64,000 nucleotides of DNA, from assembly GCA_947184155.2 (NCBI GenBank), contig CAMXCT020003668.1, forward strand, positions 810,501 through 874,500, given 5' to 3'. Within the stretch, counting starts at the first letter, position 1; every line of letters starts with the position of its first letter. Position numbers and translations under genes: made by a program. The stretch comes from Cladocopium goreaui (Eukaryota > Sar > Dinophyceae > Suessiales > Symbiodiniaceae). Below the pieces are notes generated by a model, which ran no database searches, was not told the origin of the DNA, and was given only the letters and a program-made list of their open reading frames with translations. Shown piece after piece: positions 9,411 through 20,522 of this stretch.

Positions 9411-10680
9411 ATGCCTTATGAAGAGCATCATATGAATGAGGGTTATGACGACAAGGAGCTAGCGACTTTGAGCACCACGGACTTGACGGTTCAGTCCAAG
9501 AGGTCGAATGTTGCATTGAGGTACATGACCCGCAGTAGTGGTTCTGCGGAGTTGGATGATAAGCTTCGGGAGCGTACACTTTTGGAAGTGGAGCGAGGCT
9601 GGCTTGTGGGGCCTTTGGATTGGGATTCACCCGAAGAGGGCTTCATTGTATCCCGTCGTTTCCTGATTGAACAGGCGGGAAAAATGCGGCCTATTGACGA
9701 CCTTTCTCAGAGCCAGATAAATGCTACTGTTACTTGCTTCGAGCAAGCCACTGTGGACGGACCAGATGTCATATGTGCCTTCGCGGTCTTCTTATTGCGA
9801 TGCTTGCTGGAAAAAGGAAAGTCGACTGCCCTCCTGGGAAGGGCCCTTGATTTGGCATCGGCCTACAGACAACTTGCGATTTGCTTGTCAAGGCTTTGGG
9901 CGTGCAATTCAGTTTGGCAAATTGCGAGGATGGTCTTTTGGAAGTTTGCAACACTGGGAAAAGGATCCAGGAGATAGCCTTTGTGGAAGGAGTCATAGAA
10001 AGTGGCAAGTTGGACAAGAGACAGGCCCTTGTTTTTGAGGGGCCGTTTGGCCTTCTGTGATGGGCTTATCTTTGGCCGACTTGGGCGAGTTGCGCTACAG
10101 AACATAACTAGGCACGCATACAATGTGCCCTTTCAAACTGACCAGTCACCCAGTCTGGTTGACTCTTTGAAACTTTTGAGGGACCGTGTTCTTCATGGAG
10201 CACCAGGACAGCTCACTTGCAAGTTACTGGAGACAGTGTATTTTTACGGATGCTAGCTTTGATTTACAGAAGGGTGCAGGTTTGGGCGCAGTTTGGTGTA
10301 GGGGTCAGGCCATGTGGTTTCTTGGCTGAGCCTCTGGGTTAGCCCTGGCGACATATCACTGTTCCTCCCGGAAGGCGGAGACACGGCGATTGGCGAACTG
10401 AGACCCTTGCGGTTGCTATGTCCTTCTTTGTTTGGCATCAGCGTTTGAAATCTATGCAGCTGGTTGGGTACATCGACAATGAGGGTGCAAAGCTCTCCCT
10501 TATCAAGGGGTATTCTTTTGCTTTGGCTGTTACAGCCATCTGTGCTCTTACGGCCACCTTTTTGGACGCCCACTGCATTCTACCTTGGTACAGCCGTGTT
10601 CCTTCGGCTTCAAATCTCGCAGATTATCCTTCCAGACAAGTTAATCACCCCTTCTTGAAAGAAGAGATGAAAAATCCCTG
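9411..10680 (+). pseudogene. RT-RNase H remnant of element 2
   Basis: RT fingers and palm are recognisable in 9411-9890: GKMRPIDDLSQSQIN and GRALDLASAYRQLA (motif A). The frame then breaks, and a YxDD motif is not found before the connection domain (RGRLAFCDGLIFGR and NITRHAYNVPF, 10002-10140). RNase H follows in broken frames: TDASFDLQKGAGLG near 10247, YIDNEGAKLSL near 10470 and PSASNLADYPSR near 10600. With at least three frameshifts and the catalytic YxDD missing, this copy cannot make an active polymerase. Confidence 0.65.
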
Positions 10681-10766
10681 AAGGGGAAGCCCTTGAAGCC
10701 TTCAGAGGCAGTATGGAATTCATGGTCAGGCGAAAGCGCTACATGAAACATGGGTGGGGGCCGTGG

Positions 10767-11009
10767 CGAAAGCGGGCGGCGTGAAATTCCCCATCTATAA
10801 GTAAAGAGAAAAAAGACATTAATATCAAGTCCGAGTGAAGCCATGCTGTGCAGTCGTTTTTACGTTTGAGTTTGTTTTTACCTTCGGAGGGAAACTGGCC
10901 GATTATTTGGCCTATATGGTTTTTATGAATTAAGAAATATATGAGTGATCTATATGATATGTGCGCTATGCATGTGGATGTCCGCGGTTTTTGGGTTTTG
11001 GAAAAATAA
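10767..11009 (+). repeat. B1 direct repeat of element 2 (243 bp)
   Basis: This 243-bp block recurs without visible difference at 11594-11836 (offset 827 bp). It lies about 86 bp after the RNase H remnant, the same place as in element 1. Confidence 0.9.
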
Positions 11010-11593
11010 GTTGCGACTCAGCGAGCTGATGTAACTTTATTTTCCCTCACCCTAAAAAGAAGTTGAGAGCAACTTCTAGCGGACCCCTCTCGCGCGCTTG
11101 CGTGCGTTCCACGCGTCTCCTTGCGTATGTGCATGTGGGTTGTGGTTGATCTTGGGTTGGGTTCTGGACTATTGAGTCCTCTTGGTTAAGATGCGGTTTG
11201 AATGCAAACCTTTTTATTTTTGAAACCCTTCCTGTTTCAACCACTTGTTTTATAAACGGGCTGTTGAATGCAACTGCCATCTTTTTAAAGTTTCAACCTT
11301 ACGCAAGGATGACACGCACAATCATGTTTGAAGAACTGTCTGTTTACACAATCAGTTGTGTATTCTTTTTATAGGTCTCCGAAAATATATGTTTTTGTGT
11401 GGCCATTGTTTTTCAAGCAGCGCCTCCAAAGGGAGGGAGGGTGGGTTCCACTTTATTGTGGACTACGTGTTTTTCTTTTGAGCCCCCCACCCACCCTACA
11501 AATTGGTGACAGCACCCTTTATTCTCTTTGTTTTTTACGCCGAAACCATCGTATAGCTCCTGTATAGCTCTGCGTTTCGTGCGTTTACTCCCC
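11010..11593 (+). repeat. Putative A2 segment between B1 and B2 of element 2
   Basis: This 584-bp spacer between the two identical 243-bp repeats has no credible gene. It contains a small perfect hairpin, AGAAGTTG-AGAG-CAACTTCT, near 11056-11076. By analogy with the complete element at 28446-35225 it should be a copy of the left terminus of element 2. Confidence 0.45.
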
Positions 11594-11836
11594 CGAAAGC
11601 GGGCGGCGTGAAATTCCCCATCTATAAGTAAAGAGAAAAAAGACATTAATATCAAGTCCGAGTGAAGCCATGCTGTGCAGTCGTTTTTACGTTTGAGTTT
11701 GTTTTTACCTTCGGAGGGAAACTGGCCGATTATTTGGCCTATATGGTTTTTATGAATTAAGAAATATATGAGTGATCTATATGATATGTGCGCTATGCAT
11801 GTGGATGTCCGCGGTTTTTGGGTTTTGGAAAAATAA
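11594..11836 (+). repeat. B2 direct repeat of element 2 (243 bp)
   Basis: Second copy of 10767-11009. It is followed at once by an A-run and a TA microsatellite (11837-11900). Confidence 0.9.
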
Positions 11837-13015
11837 AAAAAAATATATATGCAATGATATATATATATATATGTGCAATATATATATATATATATTTGCA
11901 ATGAGTCAAAGAATGTGCGCACCACAAAAACGTGTGGGAAAATGTGGCACCCTATAGTGCCAAGAGGGGCAGTGACTTGTGCAGGTGCCATCCGCTTGTC
12001 ATATCAAGTGGTTGCGTTGATATTAACCGTTTTTATCAATCAATCTATCCAGCAGCTGGGCCGTATCACAACATGTAGTCTATGGCACCTGCCTTGAATC
12101 ACTGTTTGGGTCCTGGCCGCACACTACACAAAACCCTACAGGGAGCTATCAAATCACACAGACACACATGGCCGGTCGACCGTCCGTAGATTTCATACAG
12201 GTGAATTGCCACCACATGGCACACGTGACAAAGAGGGACGTGCTGTTGACGCCACCGCACGCGGAAAGCCAAACCTGTATACATACAGTATATCAGCACA
12301 CACAGTATTATAACACCTTATTAAATTATATAGCCATATAGGATGAGTGGATTGGGTAAAGTAAGTATAAATTGCATCAGAATCTTGGTTTGGTCACTTG
12401 TCAAACTAAACCAAACGAATTGCTCCTGCTTCGGACCGCGGCTGCACTGTACACGGATAGAACCATTCATGTTGTCAACAACACTTGCAAATATCAACAC
12501 AAAACTAAACACAATGTAGTGAACATAGAACATGCGTTCCACGATTGCACATTTAATCCATGTGCTGACAACTGCAATGGTTCGATACAAACACCCAGCC
12601 AAATGGGAAGCTGGACGCAGCTGATTGTGCAATGCACTTTGAGATGATTTGTGGGATCATATATGCCATGGTGTGAGAAACAGTCACATATATAAGTCTG
12701 CCTTGAAACAATCATATGTTTGGAGGTGTGGGGGTTGAATTTAACATGAGGTCTGCATGGGGGTCAATCAAATTCAAAGCGTGTAGCTTCTGGACATGAT
12801 TGAAGCCTAGTCCCTGAAGTGTTGCACAATCAAGTAAACATAGGACTTCTTATTGACATGGACCGGTGTCCGTGCCATGCGCCCTGCTGTGCAGGTGAAA
12901 CAGCTGCATGCATGTGAAACATGCCCATGCCATTGCCCGAGGCTGTCCAATACGTCGCACAAGCAGTAGAAGGAGTTGATCATGTTATGTGAAAAATGAA
13001 CAAATCGCATGATAG
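11837..13015. other. Intergenic sequence, TA microsatellite at its left edge
   Basis: After a TA-rich microsatellite (11837-11900) I see no frame, domain or splice pattern that supports a gene. The open frames here are short, and they overlap on both strands with no bias. Confidence 0.4.
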
Positions 13016-13337
13016 ATGATAAGGATTGACATGCGATCCTTTGAGACTAAATCCAAGGATTGACCTGTGAGACCATGACAAAGAAAACAAAACACTCTCA
13101 CATGCTTCATCAAAACAATAACAAAACCGTACAATGCCGATGTATGTAGCGTATCATAATGGACCATGATCCAACATGTCATGACGCATGCAAGGGTGTC
13201 CAGGAGACGATACAACTTACCAGACCTGCTAGCCACAATCTTGATGATGTTCTGCTTGCTGGAGTTTAGTGACGCCATGGGCAGCTCGAGATCCAACCCC
13301 CAACGAAAGCCAGCAACCTCTCGGCCAGCCATTGTGC
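13016..13337 (-). repeat. Duplicated exon/intron segment, copy 1
   Basis: This segment is a direct, diverged duplicate of 16411-16775. On the minus strand both copies carry an exon reading MAGREVAGFRWGL...LELPM...NSSKQNIIKIVASRSG, followed by TCTG|GTAAGTTG and the same intron sequence. Copy 1 lacks 42 bp (14 codons, in frame) of the exon. It belongs to the downstream exon cluster 13210-14902. Confidence 0.7.
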
Positions 13338-14902
13338 AACTTGGATTGACCAGTATATCCCTATATAGGTGCATGGCTATGGAAACAATTTGATTTGATT
13401 TGTTGGAAGTAGCACTTCTATCTCAGTGACAAATGTTATGATCAATTGCTCCTACTTGGCAGCCATTGCACCACAGGTCACTATTCAATCCAAACCCTTC
13501 TCCACTACCCTGGCCAGTGTGCCGCAGATCTGGATCATTTGACCCATCTGCTCAGCCTGCTCCTTGTTCTTCTTCGCCTTCTGGTACTTGTAGCCGCCAC
13601 GACGACGGTTGGTGTGATCGCGGACCCGGGGCCTGAGCGCAGTTCACACGACATGCCATGACATGTTGTCATAACATGACATGATGTGACATGACGTGAC
13701 GTAACATGACGTGACATGACGTGACATGACATGACGACATGCTAGCTGTTAACATGACAACATCATGTCATGACAGTGAAACAATATTGACAACATTCCT
13801 CATTGTCTGACCTGTTGACATGTGTCTATCACATCGTTGGTAACACAGTGCATAATAACATGCTTGACATCAGTGCCATGACATGTCCAAGTATATAAGA
13901 GCCAAGTTGCTGCTTCCATTTCACCATGGCCGTGTTCGTCGTGCATTGGTCTGGGTCTTCGCCCAGCTCATACTCATCATCCTCGTCATATGGCACCACC
14001 GCCTCGCATGGCCTGCTGCTGCTGCTGCTTTTGTTGCTGTGTGCAGCTGCAGGCGGTGGCGGCGGTGGCGGCTGCGGCAGGACCGCCATGGTCTTGGTGC
14101 ACTGGGTCCACTGGTGCATGGTCACACCAGGCGGTCCCGGTGGGGGTGGTGGCACAGCAGCCGGGGGCTCTGCAGGCTTCGGCGGTGGCCCAGCAGGTTC
14201 TGGTGGCCGCATGCGCCCCCCCATTTGGGGCATCTGCTTTGGGCATGGGGGTGGCTTCATCACACCGTACTTCTGGAAGTACTGCTCTGCAGTGCCACCC
14301 CCATGCCCCTCCTCCTCCTCCGATTCCTCCACCTCCACATCTTCCACATCCTGTGGCGGTGAGAGCCCCAGCTCCTTCATTTCCTGATCAGTCATCGGCC
14401 GACCAGTCTGTGACATTGTCTCCTCCTCCTCCTCAGAGAAGTGCGGGACGTCCTCTCCCTCGGCAGCATCTCCTGCATGCATCCAAGGTCCAAGAGTGTT
14501 GTGCGACTGACCGGAGGGGTGCATGCATGGTTGACACACAATCGGTATATAGATTGATCACAAACAGAAAACAAACATGCTTGCGCTTATGATTAATTGG
14601 TATAATATAGATTGATCGTTGTAGAAAACAACATGTTTTATGGGGTCAACTATATAGGGCCAAGATTTTTGTAAAACAGTGTGTTTAGCTCGCAACAAAA
14701 AGGATTTGGACAGCTCAACATGTCCTGGGGAGTTGGCTTCCTTCATGGGCTTCTCTTCCTTCTTCGTCTTCTTCGCCTGCACGAATCTCCTCCTCAGGTT
14801 CCATCGGCCGCGGTCAGAGCCTCGCCCACGTGGTGGAACAACTCGGCCACGTGGCATGACACGGCCACGGCCATTGCCCCTCGCAGTACCGTGGATTCCC
14901 AT
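13210..14902 (-). CDS. Second minus-strand exon cluster: RGG-rich and proline-rich protein
   Basis: Candidate exons in transcription order are 14902-14725, 14472-13911, 13632-about 13495 and 13339-about 13210. The first starts at an ATG just after an in-frame stop and encodes an Arg/Gly-rich stretch followed by KKTKKEEK. CCAG|GA joins CAG|GA in phase to an exon with acidic runs (SEEEEE, VEESEEEE), a poly-Pro tract (PQPPPPPPP) and YDEDDEYELGED. A GC donor at 13910 then joins in phase to an Arg/Lys-rich helix (RRRGGYKYQKAKKNK). The last exon is the duplicated MAGREVAGFRWG exon. RGG plus proline-rich composition suggests an RNA-associated protein, but no known domain is recognised. The 14902-14725 segment also reads well in another frame, so this may be the 3' part of the upstream gene. 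Confidence 0.4.
13655..13745. repeat. ACATGACGTG-type short tandem repeat
   Basis: A degenerate array of CATGACATG / CATGACGTG units, partly palindromic, lies in an inferred intron between two minus-strand exons. Confidence 0.7.
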
Positions 14903-15171
14903 GGCAATTTAGAGGCAATCTACAGATGGATGTTAATGTCAATCAAAAACACACATATATATATATGCCATGTTCGTTCTTGAGGCATTTCTATTCTGAA
15001 GTGTGTCGAACTTGTGCAAGATTATAGTAGAAGTGGTGGGCATTGTCATGTTGTGCATTATATTGAATCATTGGCGACATGGTGGTTGTGCATGTGTGCA
15101 TGCAATCATGCATCCATTAACATGTGCCTGTGCGTGGGTGTGTGCATCGACTGAATGCCGTGCATTTGCAC

Positions 15172-15501
15172 CGTGAATGGCGCATCCGTCTGCAGCAAGA
15201 AGGGCCGAAGCGAGTATATAAAGTCATCATTTGATACCTTCCCCAACAGTATCAATGTACCGCACTTATCACCATATACATCATTCTCATCAAAAATATC
15301 GTCAACATCATTATCATCGTCAACATCACAACCATCATCAGTATTATCATCCCCATCTCCAAAAAAACGCTGACATTCAGATTGAGGCCATTGGACATGA
15401 TTAAACCCAAAATATTTGACCATGCCCCAGCTGAACCGCCCTGGCAGCAAATCACAGTCCTTCCCACAGCGCTGACGGAGTGGAAGCGTCGAAGATTGTA
15501 C
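15172..15501 (-). CDS. Exon 9 of the multi-exon gene
   Basis: It starts VQSSTLPLRQRCGKDCDLLP after acceptor GCCAG|GTAC and contains an Asp-rich run encoded by GATGA-type repeats. The 3' border (ACG|GTGCAA at 15171) is a guess. Confidence 0.45.
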
Positions 15502-18500
15502 CTGGCGTCGAAAACTGCATGTTTTCACAAGGAGACATGTCAACACATGCGGTGTTTCATGCCAAACCAAGTAAAGTGCTTTGCAGTATTCATAACCAAA
15601 CCCATGCGTCAAGATGCGTCATGAGGATGTCTTCATGGCAATGTTCATATGCATGTTTAATGGTCCATGCACGGTTTCGACATGAACCCACCATGAAACC
15701 ATGTCACAGCCTGCAAGGGGGCTGCAGCATCACCTTTCCAACAGTGGAGCTGGACGTGGGACAAGCATTTTTTGTGAACCGATATACGTGTTCCGAGTTT
15801 ATGCATACACAATGCCCATGCTATACTAATGCCGAATTTTTTGTCCTGGCAGAAAACGACCATGACAAACCCACAACTGTTTTCCATCTGCAAATCGTTC
15901 TGGTCAAAACCGTTTGTCCAAAGCTGCCTCCAGTGAGTTTGCTCCACGTCTATAAACCGGCAGGATTGCTTCAACTGCCCCGACATGACGACCAAATTTT
16001 GAAAAACGCTACCTGTCTAGACTGGCAGGATTGTTCAACTGCCACTGCATGACATCCATGATCAAAATTGGAAAAACGATCATACCTCAAAACATTCTGC
16101 AGTGGGCTTCACATACCATCTTGGTCATCCTCTGACTCACTCACTTGCAAATCTTCATTGGGGTTCCACAGGTTCACCCATGTCATGGTTCCATCATCAA
16201 GTGGACGGGTGAAGCGGTTCAAATCCATGAACATGAGCGTGCATCCAAAGGGCATCTTTTCAAAAATGCGGCGACACTTCATGACAACCTTGGATTTCTG
16301 CTTCTTGGAGACGACCGGTGCAGGCCGAGGGTCGAAGACCAAATCCTTCAAGAAACTATAAGGATTGACATGCAATACAATGACAAAGAAAAGGATTGAC
16401 ATGCGATACAATGATAAGGATTGACATGCGATCCTTCGAGACTAAATCCAAGGATTGACCTGCGATACAAATGACAAAGAAAACAAAACACTCTCACATG
16501 CTTCATCAAAACAATAGCAAAACCGTACAATGCCGATGTATGTAGCTTATCATAATGGACCATGATCCAACATGTCATGACGCATGCAAGGGTGTCCTGG
16601 AGACGATACAACTTACCAGACCTGCTGGCCACAATCTTGATGATGTTCTGCTTGCTGGAGTTCAGCGCATTGCACACATGCCTTTGCATACCTTCCACGA
16701 TCGTTGACGCCCTCATGGGCAGCTCGAGATTCAACCCCCAACGAAAGCCAGCAACCTCTCGGCCAGCCATTGTGCTCATGAGGAAATAAATGGATTTCCG
16801 GTGCAGTTGCGCCTCCAGTCGCAGCACCTTTGTTACAGCTGATGCACTTTATTATACCATGGTGTGTGCATGTCCAAAAGTGACAAAAAATGGTTTCTAT
16901 AATATTAGATGATTGTAGATATATATATATATATATACATATAGATATATATAAATATGCATGTATACAGTACATGTATGGATAAAACATGTTGATTGTT
17001 GCAAACGCAAGATACGATGTTTGCCTGTGGACTGCGCAAGATGATCAAGTCCCACTGGTTCTTCCGGGTATACCTCAGCTTGGATCCATCCTCTGTTTCC
17101 TCCACATACTTGTAGGGAATGCTGGATCCGTTGCTGCTGATGTAGATGACCATGTGGTCGCGCTCTAGGATCCTGCGCACCTGGTGGTTGCCCAGCTTCG
17201 CCCAGCCGCGGCCCCCAAGTGGCGGAAGCTCTGTGCGCGCCAACGCAGACCCCAGAGGCATGGTGACGAAGTCATAGACATACGGCACAGGAGCGTCAGC
17301 CATGGTCGAAGCTATGTACCCTTTGGATCCCTTGGAACTGTTGTGGATGCGCCTGCGAGCAAAAGCCCTGCAGGAGGCTGACATGCGAGCATAGCCACAC
17401 ATGTCATACAACCGCAAGTTGCAATCCCCGACATGCACAGTCAGTGAGCCATACCACGCAAAACACATCCTGTGTCATATATATTTAAGTAAAAACTGCA
17501 ACAGCTGTAGTATACAGTAACAACTGTGCTGCCTTCAAGACACATGTCCACTGCGACGGGAGGTTCATGAATGTATTGATGCAACAATATGGCCATGATT
17601 CAAACACGCGGGCTCGGCTCGCGTTGTTTCTCCAAGCTGGGCAATGCTCGCTGGTATATGTATTGGCATCAGATCAAGCCATATCACCAACAAAATTGGC
17701 TGGACCACACACGGTATATCTGCAGGCTCTATACAATGGGTCAGCCATAGGAGTGATGCAGCATGCCATGGGAATGCCTGGTCATGCGCACTTATGCTGT
17801 CTTTCGTTGCCTCTTCAGAGGGCGGGTGGCTGGTTGTAGCGGTTCAGGCTTCTTTGCAGCAGCCATGTCATCCCTCACCAGCACCAGTGGATCACCTGCA
17901 GAGACCGCCTGCGTGTTCCTCGCCACAAACATTTTGTTGCCCTTCTTCACCAGTTCCATGTTGGCCTCGTCATCATTTGCACTATCTGTTGTCTTCATCA
18001 TCCAGAACGGAACTGGGACATTGGGCGGCAGCAGAAAGACACCATGATCTTTCCTTGGCAATCACAGGCGCATTGATTTATTGATACAATTGCAGATGAA
18101 TGCGGCATGTTGAGCTATAACTCAGCTAGGTGTCTTTATTATAAAACCATCATGCAACCCATGCACCTGCAACACATGCAACCCATGCAAACAATCAAAA
18201 AAACATGAAACAACATATTTGCAAGAGTCCCATGAATGAGCCCAAGAAAAGAAAAAAAACATCCAACATGGTGTTCATGTGAGGTTCCCGCCGATCTTCT
18301 CTCCACAAATGCGCAACGCATTTGGTGGAAGCCGATGATCAGTGCACTCATCAGGTCGTGATTGGAACAAGTTGCAGTTTGCCCTTGCCAAAGTCACTTG
18401 AGGCTGAAACACCCTTTGGCTTCTGAATGAGATCCAAGCCCTTGAGTTGGTCCGGACACTGCTGAACTGTTTCATGGATTCGTTTGATGACATCAGCCCT

Positions 18501-20522
18501 CATGACCCCCATCTTCAACAGTTCCTTCCATACCTCAGGATCCTTGACAAGTTCTGGTGCTTTTTCTTTTGGTTGATGTTTCCATTTGCCGCCAATCAGG
18601 TCATCAACCTTTAGGTCGTAATCCTTCCCGTCATCGCATGTCACAACCACTCTGATGCTTGACATTTCCTTGATCGTGGCTTCCTTGTTGTCAGACTTCC
18701 TCACAATTTTGGAGCCAACATCGAAACCAGCATCAAGCACGATGGAGGCCGAAGTCAAGCGACCACCCTCACTGATGTCACGGATCCTGCATGAAACAAT
18801 GGTAACCACTATATCTAGAAACTGAGCAAAATACATGTGATGCATTGAGGTTATTAGTCAGCATGTAACAGATACATCCACAAGTATACTATTCATGCAT
18901 GCACGCATTCTAACACATGACAACACAACATTATATATAGACCTAGATTCTAATGGAGTAGGAGTTATACCACCTTAACACCTTTGACATGTTTCCTCAA
19001 ATTTGATACGGATCATGCATGAATCAAGCATCAACTGGCATTTATAGTCCTGCCCTTTGCCGATGATGGCCGTGAAGTCTGAGAGGCCGATGCCGATGGT
19101 GTTGATGCTGCGACATCTGCAGCCCATGGTGACGTGACTGGCTGTTTCACATGTTCATTCCAGCACGTGCCACATTTGTGAGCAGCATGGCGTAGATCTT
19201 TGAAGTCAGAAAAGGGCTCATGGGGACCTTTGAATTTCTTTCCCAAAATTGCCATGACACTGTCCACCTCAAACACGCCAAGCCCCTGGGCCAGCATGTG
19301 GCCAGACAACTCACTCATAGAGGCACCGAGCTTCCTCAGCTCTTGGTGCGTCCGTTCAAACACCAAGACCTGTTGGAAAATGCTGCCATTGCTGAACGAT
19401 TTCTTGATGTCACCAGGAGTCAAACCATTTTCCACGCAGTACATGGTCTTCAGCATGGCGTGCCGCCATAGAACTGCCTGCTCCCCTTGCTTGTTCTTCA
19501 CGTCAGTGGCGAGGTAGTCCCACGCTTGCACTGGAAGCCTCCTCGAGGAGATGCCATTGCATCTCACAAAGCTTTCAGTGGCCTGCATCAAGTGCCCGGT
19601 GGCTCCTCCTCCACATTTCATCATGAAAGAGAACAAGTGAGGAATTGTTTCAGTTCTGGGCGGCTTGCTCCTCAGAAGAATTGGCTTCATCTCCTGGTAT
19701 GTCATGACATTGCCTGCATTGCATGCCTGCCATGTGCTGGCAATCTTCTTGCAGACTTGCAAGTCTGTCTCACCCTGTGACACTTGTTGAGCACTGTTCG
19801 CAGCGCTTGAAGCCAACGATGCGAAGTGCTTCCAGGTGGCTGGCACCAGTGAGGAAATGATCTCCCACTCCACGCCCTGATGAACAGCCTGCCAGTACAA
19901 GGAATCTGAGCGCTGCAGGATCTCTGAGCTCAATCGGCCACCGGTGGTCAGCTTCTCACTTGCATGCTCCATTCCATAGAACCACATCCTCATCACTTGA
20001 TTGGAATGTGACCCAGCTATGGTGGCAAAACGCAACTTGTCCTTGATGGGCGGCAACCTCAACAAAATGGGCCATGCATGGAGATGATGAACATGTGTTG
20101 CCATGACATGCACATAGATGATCCCACTCATGAAAATGAACACAATGTAGCAACACATGAATCAATAATCAAAGCAACAGGTTGTTGGACTGCTGGACCA
20201 ACTTGTCATTGTAGGCACGTGTATCGTCACTGCACCTGTCACCCGTCCCCAGTTCAATGCAGATCCTGCGGGACGCGCTGGGGACGTAGCCAAACTCAAA
20301 GAAGTCCAAGCAGAGCTTCTGGACATGATCTGGACTGATGCCTGTCCCGTCCCGGTTGCTTTCATGTACACCAATCCAACGACTGTGGACGGTTGATGAC
20401 CACATGAGGCCGTGGTCCCGAAGGATGGCATAGATCTTCTCCATGGACTGCAGCAGCGAGCCCTTCTCTGCCTCTTCGAGAAGGCCATCGATCTGCTTCT
20501 TCAATCCAGCATCCATGGCCAT
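15172..20522 (-). CDS. Multi-exon dinoflagellate gene of unknown function (at least 9 exons)
   Basis: Nine exons on the minus strand join into one open frame of about 1,160 codons: 20522-20179, 20057-19050, 18786-18358, 18053-17802, 17469-17025, 16827-16622, 16355-16117, 15949-15711 and 15501-about 15172. Every acceptor is AG, usually followed by G. Donors are GT (exon 1), GA (exons 2-4), GC (exons 5 and 8) and GT (exons 6 and 7). The phases match at every junction, and each exon ends shortly before an in-frame stop. The start is ATG 20522 (MAMDAGLKKQ). No known domain is recognised. Features are an N-terminal helical pair, a 336-codon exon 2, a KOW/SH3-like stretch in exon 3 (DVGSKIVRKSDNKEATI), a Cys-rich exon 8 and an Asp-rich run (DVDDDNDVDDIFDEND) in exon 9. 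The exon 6/7 junction is ambiguous, because GTAAGT six bases on is also a good donor. Confidence 0.6.
15711..15949 (-). CDS. Exon 8 of the multi-exon gene
   Basis: It starts DVEQTHWRQLWTNGFDQNDL and is rich in Cys and His (SCGFVMVVFCQDKKFG, HKLGTRISVHKKC). Acceptor TTATAG|ACG; GC donor TTGCAG|GCTGTG keeps phase 0. Confidence 0.5.
16117..16355 (-). CDS. Exon 7 of the multi-exon gene
   Basis: It reads FLKDLVFDPRPAPVVSKKQK, then a Cys/Arg segment, and ends in an acidic tail (VSESEDDQD). The donor is canonical (GATG|GTATGT). The acceptor TATAG|TTTC is one of the few here not followed by G. Confidence 0.5.
16361..16475. repeat. AAGGATTGACATGCGATAC intronic tandem repeat
   Basis: Four imperfect copies of a unit of about 20-30 bp (AGGATTGACATGCGAT) lie just upstream, in minus-strand sense, of exon 7. 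Part of the array is also present in the duplicate at 13016-13070. Confidence 0.6.
16411..16775 (-). repeat. Duplicated exon/intron segment, copy 2
   Basis: Direct duplicate of 13016-13337, including exon 6 and the intron behind it. It has 42 bp of in-frame exon sequence that copy 1 lacks. Confidence 0.7.
16622..16827 (-). CDS. Exon 6 of the multi-exon gene (duplicated exon)
   Basis: It begins VLRLEAQLHRKSIYF and holds the MAGREVAGFRWGLNLELP segment that recurs at 13210-13339. Acceptor ACAAAG|GTGC. Either AGCAG|GTCTGG or TCTG|GTAAGT could be the donor; only the first keeps the frame into 16355. Confidence 0.5.
17025..17469 (-). CDS. Exon 5 of the multi-exon gene
   Basis: It reads in phase from MCFAWYGSLTVHVGDC to the end NQWDLIILRSPQ. 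It is rich in aromatic and basic residues (YVYDFVTMPLG, RRILERDHMVIYISSNG). Acceptor CACAG|GATG; GC donor CACAG|GCAAAC. Confidence 0.55.
17802..18053 (-). CDS. Exon 4 of the multi-exon gene
   Basis: It encodes KDHGVFLLPPNVPVPFWMMK, a polar middle and a basic end (RPLKRQRK). Acceptor CCAAG|GAAAG; donor CGAAA|GACAG just before an in-frame stop. Confidence 0.55.
18358..18786 (-). CDS. Exon 3 of the multi-exon gene
   Basis: It encodes a beta-rich segment (FDVGSKIVRKSDNKEATI, then VVVTCDDGKDYDLKVDDL) that looks like a small SH3/KOW/Tudor-type barrel. A helical part with a PELVKDPEVWKELLKMG segment follows. Acceptor GCAG|GATCC; donor AC|GACCTG (a GA donor), which keeps the frame into exon 4. Confidence 0.55.
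19050..20057 (-). CDS. Exon 2 of the multi-exon gene (336 codons)
   Basis: The largest exon encodes an alpha-helical, domain-less region beginning LPPIKDKLRF and ending in a Ser/Ala-rich stretch (STPSASASQTSRPSSAKG). It contains CGGGATG, CGTCW and an isolated CNAGN segment. It is bounded by AG|G and a GA donor (GGCAG|GACTAT). Continuous coding over 1 kb with a codon pattern unlike the flanks makes this the firmest exon of the gene. Confidence 0.65.
20179..20522 (-). CDS. Exon 1 of the multi-exon gene
   Basis: It starts with ATG GCC ATG and encodes a helical N-terminus (LLEEAEKGSLLQSMEKIY) and the segment HSRWIGVHESNRDGTGISP. The donor CT|GTTGC joins AG|GTTGCC of exon 2 in phase. GTTGC thus stands at both intron edges. 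Confidence 0.6.

Larger units (their letters stand above)
8118..11836 (+). mobile_element. Decayed YR-type retrotransposon, element 2 (5' part missing)
   Basis: The remnant keeps the same order as element 1: MTase-like domain (about 8118-8730), linker (about 8742-9362), RT (about 9360-9980), RNase H (about 10000-10680), then direct repeat B1 (10767-11009), spacer (11010-11593) and identical repeat B2 (11594-11836). The coding part is broken by several frameshifts and stops and lacks the RT YxDD region. It begins exactly where element 1 ends, so its 5' half was probably displaced by insertion of element 1 and should lie left of the window. The right end abuts an A/T-rich run. Confidence 0.6.
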
